A stretch of 64,000 nt of DNA. It comes from Adiantum capillus-veneris (taxonomy: Eukaryota; Streptophyta; Polypodiopsida; Polypodiales; Pteridaceae). The stretch covers positions 56,959,619-57,023,618 of the forward strand of contig CM043952.1 of assembly GCA_014529385.2 (NCBI GenBank), given 5' to 3'. The position numbers and the translations under genes were made by a program. The notes under the pieces are model-generated. The model was not told where the DNA came from. It saw only the letters and a program-made list of their open reading frames with translations, and did no database searches. Each line of letters begins with the position of its first letter. Position 1 is the stretch's first letter. This document shows positions 11,512 to 21,538 of this stretch, piece by piece.

Positions 11512-11946
11512 ACACACACACACACACATAGTATATTGGACATATGGCTATCTCTCTTGAATATCGCGCACACACGCACACACGCACTCGAACACATACA
11601 ATATATATAATACCATTGGCATATCCAAAAAATAAATAGCATGAAAGTGCACAAGTATTTTGTAAAAAAATAGACGCCATGCCACCAGAGGTCTACTAAT
11701 CCTTTACTGTGGCACATGCAACCACATCATTAGCGATGGATGAATGACGGACGGAATAGGAGACGGAAGATAGCTCCAAGCAAGGCACAACTGAAGTTTT
11801 AATAAAAAACAAGCCGTATGGCTTTTTCTGTAATCATTTCCCATATGGAACCGTTGTTTATTTTTAGTGGAGTCATCAAAGAATGTACAAAACCTTTGAA
11901 TAAGTAAACAAATCCTCACTGTGTTGAAGATATTATCTTTTTTTGT
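11512..11946 (+). repeat. Left pseudo-LTR of the Penelope-like element
   Basis: From the CA run onward it matches 17355-17787 almost continuously. Shared blocks include AGTATATTGGACATA, TACCATTGGCATATCC, GCATGAAAGTGCACAAG and TCATCAAAGAATGTACAAA. An internal indel of about 30 bp near 11755-11790 distinguishes the copies. The match ends at TTTTTTTGT near 11946. It does not start with TG or end with CA, unlike an LTR. Confidence 0.85.
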
Positions 11947-11956
11947 GCATATTATC

Positions 11957-13240
11957 TCTATATCACCCTACAATTGGCCCTTGGCTTGTTGTGCAACCTC
12001 CTCCTCACCATGACAGATGCCCCTTGGGCTTGCTGCGCAACCTCCTTCTCACCCCAACAGGCTACAACGTGCGCACACACCAACCAACGAAAGCAAAAGC
12101 GGTGTTGTGAGCCTCCAATTGCAAACGAACGAGCATCTAATGGCATAGTACAAAAGGTTATTCATGATTTTTTTCTCAAAAACCGCACACACATTGGTAG
12201 AAGCACAAGGGAAGGCATTTTCATACCCAGTTAAACACACACAAAGGGTTTTAGGAGATCTCCACGGCATAATACATAAGATAATTGGGTTTTTTCTCTC
12301 TCTCAAAACCACACACACAGTTAAAGGTACAGGGGAGGGAGTTTCCACACACATAAAGGGTTTAAAAAGTTATGTTTATAGCCATCGTTACAAGTCTGGA
12401 ACTGATTTTGCGTTGTCACATCAAAAAGATGTTGAAATGCCAATTTATTCATAATTATATAAACATAAACTCACACATGTAAACACATGCACATGCATGA
12501 CTATAAAAGTGTTTTATTTTAGGATTCCACACACATATGCATATACACAGGCATATACACAAGAAAATACACAAAACAAATATGGAAAGTTTTTACATAA
12601 CACATATGCACGTAGAAAATAAAATATACAATCATACGCATAGTGTAGCATTAACGTAAAGCATAAATGATAATAATGATAAAATGTAGTAATAATCATC
12701 ATCATAAAGCTAATACGTATCATAAAAAAATCATTTGAAGGGTTTAACAGTGACAAAACTGCAGAATCTTGGACAATAAGCGTGTACAAGAGAGATAACA
12801 CAGATGCCGACGACAAGTAATAACCAGGTATTGTAGTACATGAGCTATACTTACATAAGTTTCCTCCTTTGTTTTGAGATCATGTACTTAAACAAAGTTG
12901 TTATTTTATATTATGTGCTTTCCTTCGGAAATGTTTGAAATAAAAAAACCCCCTAAGATTTATGTTTAGTTGTAAGTATAAGTATAGATGTTGGTAAAAA
13001 TATGAAGCATTGGTTATGACAACCTCCTGTGAGGAAGAAAGTGAATGTTTACTTCGAGTTTTTTTTATTATAAAAAGAGTGATGTTACAAAAAAAAATGC
13101 TATCAAATTTTTTACAAATTATGAAACTTATCTTTAAAATAGAAAAATACCATAAGTAAACAAAGGTTTGGTTGATTCTGGATGGTAAAAAGAAAGTGTA
13201 TATACCATAGAATGTAGCAATTGGGGGATTCATATAATTA
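11957..13240 (+). other. Leader of the Penelope-like element, shared with 54115-55108
   Basis: A 1.3-kb non-coding stretch lies between the left pseudo-LTR and the ORFs. Its first part (to about 12830) recurs at 54115-55108 in the same orientation. Shared marks are CAAACGAACGAGCATC, GGGTTTTAGGAGATCT, GTTATGTTTATAGCC and the TAATAATGATAAAATG block. It begins with an imperfect duplication of CCCTTGGCTTG...CAACCTCC. The remainder (12830-13240) is AT-rich with no recognised feature. Confidence 0.7.
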
Positions 13241-13954
13241 TATTGAAATACTCATAAAGTGGGGCAAGAGTTAGGACTATTAACCACAAGTGACTATTGC
13301 TCTGGTAAACAGGGTTACAGGCAGACGACTAGGATGAGCATCACTCGGGACATATGTACGCTACAACAGATTTGGGACAAGCTCATGGCTGCACATAGTA
13401 GGCAAAAGAAAACCAAGCCAATAGCAATTAGGGACCCTATCTCCAAACCATGTAAACCCATCAAACTTTTCAAAGACTGTAATAGACCCTACTTACATAG
13501 ACGAGTTAAAGAAAACATAATATATATTTAGGAGTATGGTTATGGAATGTGACATCGATAACAAGTAGTGGAGATTGCTTGGATACCTGTCACCCATTTA
13601 GTACAAATTAGTTCTAATTAATTGTACTTATGGTTGGTTGGCAGGTAAAGATCCCCGCTCTCATCTGATAGGAGTTCCGGCTAAAACTCCTCCAATTACA
13701 TGTATCAAAGTATTTTGTAATGAATTTTATATGTATCAAGAAATTCTCCATTTTTTTGGTTCTTTACACAATATGTTTTGCAAACAGTATTTAAGTCTCT
13801 CAGTATATGATTCTGAATGATGGATTTTAACTTCAAACACACACAAATTTTCCGAGGATACCTTTGGTCGGGTATCCATCATATACTGAGAAAACTTAAT
13901 ACTAGTATGACAATAATTTAACCCCTAATGGTTAGTTTAATACTTATATGGTGA

Positions 13955-14648
13955 TTGATTCAGAATTTTTGGATTCCATCTCTCATTCGTTTGGGATGTA
14001 AAATAGAAGAAGACATTCCTATTCCACCGATTGATACCCAATGTATAATTTCTTGTTTTAAAGGTGTGGAATTCCATAAAAAGTTGCTTGATTTTGAGAA
14101 ACAAGATATAATCACCCACTCTATATCGGTTTTAAACAGAGCCTTTGTCAATTGACTGGCTCTCTTTACTTATTCTTTCTAGGAAAGAGAAGGAAAAGCT
14201 TTTAGAGGAATTTAGTACCTTCCTTGCCAAATTACCAATTATTGATGCACAAGATAGTTCATATCTTGATTTTTAATTCACTTCTTTACCCACTATTGTG
14301 AACAAATTGTATTTCATCAATAATCTCCCTGCTGTCCCTATAGAAATTAGGCATCTTGAAAGGGTTATTGATTGTCTTCTAGATCTCAACCTTCTTGAAG
14401 AAGAAGAAGAAGAGAAAGAAGCTCTCAACTTTCCAACAGATGCAAATAGTATATTCCAAGAAAGAGTTGTTTCTAAACTTCTTTTGGAAGTAATCCCACT
14501 CTTACCACCCAGACAAGTTGAATTGGATGCTATTCGACTTAATCACAAGCTCTGGGATTATGAAATATTGAACCACCGTGCACCATTTACAATTTCTTCG
14601 CTAGGATTGCTTTTGCATCATTCCCATGGATATTGTCGAACAATGTAA
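13955..14648 (+). pseudogene. Upstream ORF remnant of the Penelope-like element
   Basis: Two open stretches (13955-14155 and about 14170-14648), joined by a frameshift and one TAA near 14274, encode a mostly helical, charged protein. It includes KEKEKLLEEFSTFLAKLP and a run of glutamates (LLEEEEEEKE) followed by LLPPRQVELDAI. The second stretch is in the same frame as the downstream RT. I do not recognise a domain. In PLEs the region before the RT is long and poorly conserved, so this may be the N-terminal part of the same protein or a separate ORF. Confidence 0.45.
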
Positions 14649-15396
14649 AACCCTAGCCCTACATTCCAAACATCTCTTATCACAAGATGTTCTCTTCGAG
14701 CTAAAGCGAATCAAACTGTCTGATGTTGACATAAAAAATTTTCGAGTTCCTTAATTACTGCTCGCACCAAAGGACTCTCTCTTATGGACAAAGCAAAAGA
14801 TCAAAAATGGTTTCTAAGAAATTGTTGGAACTCTTATAGACCCTTCCTCAAATGCCAATGCAAAAGGGTCGATCCCAATTCCAATTGTGCCTCTTCAATC
14901 ATTTGGTTTGACCAATTTTTGTGGTACGTGTTCCAAAATTTACCAAGGTTCTTTCAATTTTCATAAGGGCCAGCACAAGTATATGCGTTTATAGCTTGGG
15001 TAGCCTCATTCCCTACAGAATTAAGGCATGCTGTAATAATTTATTATCAATTCCATGAGCACATGCTAAAAGCAGCAAGAGGGCTAGTCTTGTACACATC
15101 AGGGACTCCACTTCTCCAAAATCTGCACAACACACCAGTATCTAACATAATTGAAACCTTACTCAAACCTCCAAAAGGTAAGGGACAATTGAAGAAGATT
15201 ACACACACACACCAAGCATCATGGCGTCAACAAGTAAGAAACCAAGGCATTTCAGAGGATCTAAGGACTACGGAGATACTCCCAAAGCACTTGAATACTC
15301 AAATTCTGAAGACTAGGTACGTTCACTTACTATAAGAAATAAAGGTTTGCTACATTTTGAACGCAATGTTAGGATGTATGGGAATTTATTAACATT
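14649..15396 (+). other. PLE region between the upstream ORF and RT, no recognisable domain
   Basis: The stretch is open for 90 codons at 15063-15335 in the RT frame, with an intervening open piece at 14784-14966. No GIY-YIG or other nuclease motif is visible. It probably belongs to the N-terminal part of the PLE protein, but I cannot assign a function. Confidence 0.4.
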
Positions 15397-17273
15397 TTGT
15401 TTTGTAAAAAATATATGGATTTTATCAACCCTAAAGTATTTTTTCAAACAATGATAAATGATTTTCACATAAACATAGACTTGTCTAAAATGTGTATTGT
15501 TTTGGTTGGAAATATACTAAGAATCTTAGCCATACTCTTTACAAACCAACTTCGGTGTTTGCTAAAGAGTTTGATGAAACACAACCATGTGGATGCTTAA
15601 CTCATAAGTGGTTCTCCAAATTTTTAGTTGACTTGGAATCCTTTGGAAAACATGTAATCACCACAGACCCTAACTTATCTGGACATAAAATATTCCAAGA
15701 ATTTATCAAGAAAAAACTAAATCACATCCCGTTAGTAGTTAACCTACCTTAATAATAAAAGAACTTGGCAAAGCCTAGAAAATATTTATGTACCCTTTTA
15801 GGATGTGAGGATAGTAAAGCACATCACAATTACATCCAAAGTTCAGTTAATGAGACCTTTTTCCAAAAAATTCATTTTCACATACAAAACCAAACTCCTT
15901 GGTATAAAAACACAGACTTGATGAATGAAATTCAATATATTTTACAATATTTATTTATCTATGGATTAGATAAACTAGCACAAACTTCAGTGTTTATATG
16001 TAAAAAACTCATTCAACTAGCAACACGAAGAAGATTAGAAACCCCTGAGTTCTGTCTTCTCCCCTCAAATGAAGAAGAGATTTGTCAAGCCATAGGTTCT
16101 TATACTCAAGAAATTGGGTTAGAAACATCATTAGAGTACTCTCTCCCATATCTTATGGGAAATTTTAAAATTCACAAAATGGACTTTAGATGGATCACAA
16201 ATGCACACAATTGTGTATTTACTCCAGCTACAACTATAATTACTAGATTACTCAAGGGATTACTATAAGGATTTATGGAGTACACCGAAATAATACATAA
16301 AAAGCTACACACTTGTTTTGGGACACAAACTAATGGGTATTGGATGATCAATAATCAATATGATTTTTTGATTAATGTACCAAAACAAATCACAACCATT
16401 CATTCATTTGACATAACATCTTGTTATAAAGCTATCCCTCATAAAGGGACACGTGGCTTACTTGAGGTACTTGCCAACATTGTTAAACTCATTTAAACTA
16501 TGAAATATCATGGTTTTAAGAAATTCCGCAAGCATATTGTGCTTACCAAAAAGAAAAGTGAGGTGGTTTGGACATTTGAGTATTTACACAATATTAATGA
16601 ATTTGTGCTTGACAATTGTTTTACAAAATTAGACGAGCACATTTATCGCCAAGAAAAAGGTATACCAATGGGATATAATTGTTCTCCATTATGGTATAAA
16701 TTATACTTGGCATGGTTTGAAATTGTATACATAAAAAAGATATCTCGTCTTAAACGATATGATATAATGAAACCCTTTTTATATTCATGGAGATATATGG
16801 ATAATTTACTGTTTGCCAATAATCCCTTTAGTTCACAATGTCTTGACCACAAAAAACCTTTGTCCCTTGAGGACCCCTTTAAAATTTACCCATTAGACAT
16901 TATTGGGATCAAAGCTACACACAAGGGAAACCAAATCACATATTTAAATACGTATATCCAATTGTGTGAACCAATAGAAGGGGAGTATGTTACGTACACC
17001 GCATGAAAAAAAGACAAATTACCATGTCCTCATGTTTCATTTATTTATGCGGCCAGTAATCGGCCAAAAAGATGGCATATAATGGTGTGCATATCACAAG
17101 TACTTCCCATATTATACAATGCATCCCAAGAGTCATACGTTGTTATAGACTTAAATAAACTTGTTTCTATGTTTGTAGAAAACGTTTTCAAAAAAGAGAG
17201 GATGTTATATGTATTACCAAATTCATTGAAGAAAATAAATTTCATGGCATTAGATTTACCATCAATACCTTAA
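15397..17273 (+). pseudogene. Reverse transcriptase of the Penelope-like element
   Basis: From 15492 to 17273 one frame is open except for five or six stops (TAA at about 15750 and 15753, TAA at 16266 and 16494, TGA at 17004). Motifs in order are CGC at about 15588 followed by GKHVITTD (N-terminal PLE core), FKIHK at 16164-16178, FRWITNAHN, FDITSCYKAIP with aspartate at 16410, GIPMGYNCSP from 16659, and the catalytic box YMDN at 16794-16805. Then come YPLDIIGIKATHKGN, ITYLNTYI and a thumb-like region with SNRPKRW. The catalytic YxDD has become YMDN, so the copy is dead. The protein would prime and copy the element RNA in the nucleus. No C-terminal nuclease follows: only about 80 bp separate the stop from the right pseudo-LTR. 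Confidence 0.65.
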
Positions 17274-17288
17274 AACATAGAATTGGTA

Positions 17289-17326
17289 GAGGATAGGTCA
17301 ACTTGGTGGCCTATCCTCCACCAAGT
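17289..17326 (+). other. Two interlocking inverted repeats just after the PLE RT
   Basis: GAGGATAGG (17289-17297) pairs with CCTATCCTC (17310-17318). Inside that loop ACTTGGTG (17301-17308) pairs with CACCAAGT (17319-17326). Both are perfect. They interlock like a pseudoknot, but the second connecting loop would have zero length, so alternative hairpins are more plausible. They lie 16 bases after the RT stop. Confidence 0.7.
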
Positions 17327-17354
17327 GTACCTTTTCTTAGGGATGGGGGAAGGC

Positions 17355-17787
17355 CACACACACACACATATGCGCGCGAGCGCGCGCGCACACACACGCA
17401 CATACACATAGTATATTGGACATACGGCTATCCCTCTTGAATATCGCGTACACACATACACACGCACATGAACACATACATATATATGATACCATTGGCA
17501 TATCCAAAAAATAAATAGCATGAAAGTGCACAAGTATTTTGTAAAAAAATAGATGCCATGCCACCAGAAATCTACTAATCCTTTACCATGGCACATGCAA
17601 CCACATCATTAGCGGATGAATGATGGACGAATAAAACTGAAGTTTTTAATAAAAAACAAGGCGTATGGGTATTTTCCGTACGGAAGTGTTTTTTATTTTT
17701 TGTGGATGTCATCAAAGAATGTACAAAACCTTTGAATAAGTAAATAAATCCTCACTGTGTTAAAGATATTATCTCTTTTTTGTATAG
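17355..17787 (+). repeat. Right pseudo-LTR of the Penelope-like element
   Basis: This is a direct copy of 11512-11946. It starts with a 54-bp alternating purine-pyrimidine tract (CA, then GCGCGCGAGCGCGCGCGC, then CA), a strong candidate for Z-DNA. The homology ends at CTTTTTTGT near 17787, after which the two flanks differ. Confidence 0.85.
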
Positions 17788-18175
17788 TTGGTGAAAAGGG
17801 ATAATCTCAAATGGCTAAGGGGTATTTTTAGCAACATCCGATGGGTGGCTATACTTTTCCAAGAGTACTAGTTGCACATGCTCAGTTAACTGCTTGCAAG
17901 GCTTTCTTATATAATTAATGCTATGCACATAAAACTGGAATGCAAACTGTGGGACGGGTGTCTAACTTCACTTCTATCTTATTGTAGATGTAGCGAGAAC
18001 CACGATCAAATTGTCAATCCATGGGACGAAGCTGACTCAACTAGTGCATGGAGGCTATAAGAGGTTGTCAATCTCTCGGAAAAAAACAAGCAACTCGTAT
18101 CTAACTCAAGCTACACTCAAGTGACTGAAATCGCCAAAAGCCAATCGCTCATCTGCAAACAAATCACATCCGTTA
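17788..18175 (+). other. Flank between the PLE and copia element G
   Basis: No intact gene is seen. The stretch at 17990-18075 contains CATGGGACG and ACTAGTGCATGGAGGCT, which match 6140-6210 in reverse orientation. The matching peptide is STSAWRL followed by NLSE. It ends in CGTTA, the left target duplication of element G, and continues after that element at 24923. Confidence 0.6.
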
Positions 18176-18369
18176 TGTAGTGCGCGTGTATGGAGTGTGC
18201 AAGAGAGGAAGAAGAGAATGGGGAAGGGGGATGCACAAACAGTCTCTCTGTTTGGGTTAGTGGAGAAGAAAGAGAAGTGTCAACACTCTCTCTTATTCTC
18301 CATATATTGATTAGGTGAAACAAGTGTACAAGGGTGGTTTCCCACGGCCACCTGGCCTACACCCCAACA
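18176..18369 (-). repeat. 3' LTR of element G
   Basis: On the minus strand it runs from TGTTGGGGTGTAGG to CGCACTACA, 194 bp, directly preceded by the PPT AAGTGGGAGGT. It is short for copia but has proper TG and CA ends. Confidence 0.95.
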
Positions 18370-18451
18370 ACCTCCCACTTGAAGGTTATGGTGGCCAATA
18401 GTGGCATCAGTATAGTTAGTCTATACCAGTTGATGAAGCATCACCGAGGCT

Positions 18452-20062
18452 TCATACTACACCCATAAGTATTATACAATGTGTAAATCGCTCCGAGCCT
18501 AGGCTCTTTGTGAGAGCATCTGCAGGGTTGTCGTCAGTGTGAACCTTGACAAGCTCGATGCACTTGCCCGCCAATGCATCTCGTATGACATGGTATTTGA
18601 CCTCTATGTGTTTTGACTTTGAGGGAAACACCAGATTCTTTGCCAAAGCAATGGCACTCTGACTATCACAATGCAGTACTGGAACCTCGTGAATGCCCAA
18701 ATCTCCCACTAGACGAGACAACCATATGGCTTTCTTGCTGGCGTCAGACACAGCAACATATTCTGCCTCAATCCTAAAGACACAATATCCAAGAGATAGC
18801 AGCTCTAGCAAACATGAACACATAGCCAGATGTGGATCTTCTACAATCCACGCAACCCGCATAATCCACATCCTTGTAACCTACAATAGATGCATCACTG
18901 TTTTCGAAGCATAAACATTTGCTAGTTGTACCTTTCAAATATCTGAGCATTTTCTTCACTGCTTCCCAATGCTTCTTGCCAGGGTTTGCCATGTACCTAC
19001 TAGCCACTCCCACTGCATGTGCAATGTCTGGTCTTGTGGCTACCATAGCGTACATCAAACTGCCAACTGCTGAAGAATATGGAACTTTCGCCATTTCCTC
19101 TTTCTCAGCCACTGTTTTGGGAGAATCTTCCTTGCTAAGTTTGGAGTATGCTTGCATTGGGGTACTCAATGACTTCCCACGCTGCATACTAAAACGTTGC
19201 AAGACTTTGTGAATGTACTTTTTTTGAGATAATTCAAGAATTCCATGTTGCCTGAATTCAAGAATTCCATGTTGCCTGTCTCTCTTGATGTGCATACCAA
19301 GAAAGTGATTGGCATCTCCCAAATCTTTCATGGAAAACTGAGTGCTTAGCATCTTCTTCAATTGATTGATCTCATCAATTGATTTGCCTGCGATGATATG
19401 CATATCATCTACATACAAGTTCAAGATGATTAAAGAACCATCGTTCAATATTTTTGTGTATAAGTAGTGATCCTCTTGATTTCTTATGTAACCCTGAGAC
19501 TGCATGAATTTGTCGGATTTTTGATACCATTGCCTTGAACCTTGCTTGAGGCCATAGAGTGCCTTTTTAAGTCTACAAACCAATTCTACCCTCGTTGGCT
19601 TTTGGGTTTCACATACGAAGCCTTCTAGTTGTTTCATGTAGACATCTTCATCTAGATCCCCGTGAAGAAATGATGTGTTCACATCCATTTGGACAAGTTC
19701 CATGTCCTGGATAGCAACCAAGCCAAGCACAGTGCGAAGTGTAGTCATCTTGACTACTAGAGAGAGAGAATCTCATCAAAATCCACACCTTTTTGCTGCT
19801 TGAAACCCTTCGCAACTAGACGAGCCTTGTATCTAGGCTCGGGATCTTTCGCTGTATACTTCTTCTTGTATACCCACTTGCAAGGTAAAGCATTTTTGCC
19901 TTTTGGTAATTCAACCAAATCCCATGTCCCATTAGCCACAATTGAATTGTATTCTGATTGCATAACCTGCTCCCACTTAACGCTATCATTGCTCCCATTT
20001 GTATAGCTTCTTTGTAGCAGGTTGGCTCTCCACTGTGAGTGACCAAAATGTGGTGTATACAC
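18452..20062 (-). pseudogene. Copia reverse transcriptase and RNase H of element G
   Basis: The minus strand reads, in order, the RT N-terminus (ALPCKWVYKKKY, RYKARLVAKGFKQQKGVDF), QMDVNTSFLHGDL and ALYGLKQGSRQWY. The intact catalytic box LYVDD follows near 19404-19415, then DLGDANHFLGMHI. RNase H follows (EAEYVAVSDASKKAIWL, LHCDSQSAIALAKN, KHIEVKYHVIRD, NPADALTKSLGSERF). The frame is interrupted by a stop and shift near 19750 and another near 18780. A 24-bp tandem duplication repeats RQHGILEF. The enzyme would make cDNA from the element RNA and remove the RNA strand. This copy is unlikely to encode an active polyprotein. Confidence 0.9.
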
Positions 20063-21538
20063 GGCTCAAACCGCTCGGGCGCACGTGATACTCTCTCATA
20101 GCGTCTCAGCGCCTGAATGCTGGACTCTGCTCTCTCCGTAGCAATAGTAGTATCTTGCACTTGAGGAGTAGGTGCAACACTGCTGAATTGAGTTGGTTCG
20201 GAGGCCACATCCTCAAAACAAACACGTATGTACTCAACTTCTTTGATGGGCTTCTTGTGCATTTTTGATTCATTGAAAATCACATGTGAGCTACGAATGA
20301 CTTTGTTTGATTCTGGGTGCCAAAGACGACATCCCATCGCTCCATTTGCACCATAGCCCATAAATATGCATTTGTGTGACCTGGGATCTAACTTGCGACG
20401 AAGTTCTTTCGGCATATGTGCATATGCCTCACATCCAAATACACGTAAATGCTCATAGCTTGGCGTTTTGCCAGTCCATAATTCCTCTGGAATTTTAAAA
20501 TTCAAAGGAGAAATGGTGACCTGTTAATGATGTGCACGGCTCTTAGAACAACTTCCCCCCAAACCTCTGGAGTAAGCTTTGCCATAGACATCATAGAGAC
20601 AACTCGCTCTTGAATCGTGCAATTCATTCTTTCAGCTATCCCATTTTGTGCAGGTGTGTATGGAGCAGTAAACTATCGTCGAATGCCTCTCCTATTGCAA
20701 AAATCCTTGAGCTCTATGGAGACGTATTCTCCACCATTGTCCGTGCGAAAAGCTTTGAGCTTTTTTCCTAATTGATTCTCAACCATGGCGAGGAGTTTTT
20801 GGAATGTCGAAAAGACCTCTTCCTTACGCTTAAGGAGATACACCCACACCTTTCTAGTAGAATCATCTATGAATGTGAGAAAGTAGTTCGTCCCCCCTAG
20901 AGTTTTATGTGGCATTGGACCACACAAATCACTGTGCACCAAGTTTAGAGGTTTGCCTAGTTTCTTATTCAATGGCAAAGATGTCAACCTAGTCTGTTTG
21001 CCGTATAGACAATGCTTACACAATGGAAAGTCCGCGTAATCTAACACACGTAAGTAGCCAAAACGTTGAAGTCTTTTCCATTCTCTTTTGGCTAATATGC
21101 CCTAGCCGGCTATGCCGCAACTTAGTAGACGGCAGCTCGGCAACATAGATAGAGTGTTCATCGACACTCAAAACAAACAAAGAGTACAGAGATCTGTTTT
21201 TACTACCTTTCATCATGATAAGGTTGTTCTTGCGGATCATCCAAGAACGATCACAAAAAACTTTAGTATAGCCAAGATCATCCAATTGCCCTATAGAAAA
21301 CAAGCTTTTTGTAAGTTTGGGCACATGTCTGACATTCTGGAACACAAAGGTAGTGCCATTATGCATCTGAAGTTTCACATCACCAATGCCAATAATGACA
21401 ACCTCATAAGAATCACTAAGCTTGACTATGCCATGCATGGATGCATAAGAGGAAAACCACTCTCTATGCGGTGTGACATGAAAACTTGCACAAAAATCAA
21501 GAATCCAATTTTGTGCATAACCCTCATCTTATACAACT
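20063..21538 (-). pseudogene. Copia protease and integrase of element G
   Basis: The protease start reads WILDFCASFHVTP where copia proteases have the active-site DSG; serine and glycine are lost, so the protease is dead. The pre-integrase segment (LRHSRLGHISQKRM, 21140-21016) and zinc module (CKHCLYGKQTR) follow. The integrase core has the DDE residues in HSDLCGPM, RTDNGGEY and QNGIAERMN, the last across a stop at about 20673. The C-terminal part (20505-20063) has ELWTGKTPSYEHLRVFGCEAY and HKCIFMGYG. Integrase would insert the cDNA into the chromosome. Stops and frameshifts divide the region. Confidence 0.88.

Larger units (their letters stand above)
11508..17790 (+). mobile_element. Penelope-like retroelement (PLE) with pseudo-LTRs
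   Basis: Two direct repeats of about 430 bp (11512-11946 and 17355-17787) flank a leader, an upstream ORF remnant and an RT reading frame. There is no PBS, PPT, gag, protease or integrase. Direct terminal repeats (pLTRs) and an RT with KIHK, FD.TS.Y..IP and GIPMG motifs, preceded by a C.C...GKHV.T.D segment, are hallmarks of Penelope-like elements. No GIY-YIG nuclease was seen at either end, so it would fall among the endonuclease-lacking forms. The order is pLTR - leader - ORF - RT - pLTR. Assignment to PLE is by motif reading only; a divergent group II or telomerase-like RT is the main alternative. Confidence 0.65.

Noticed and set aside
13667-13695. Hairpin GGAGTT...AACTCC near the PLE ORF region
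   Set aside because: The arms are only 6 bp and the sequence context gives no further support.
11508-17790. Hammerhead ribozyme in the PLE pseudo-LTRs, as reported for some Penelope-like elements
   Set aside because: I scanned for CTGATGA and GAAA core elements on both strands and found no arrangement that could form the three-stem core.
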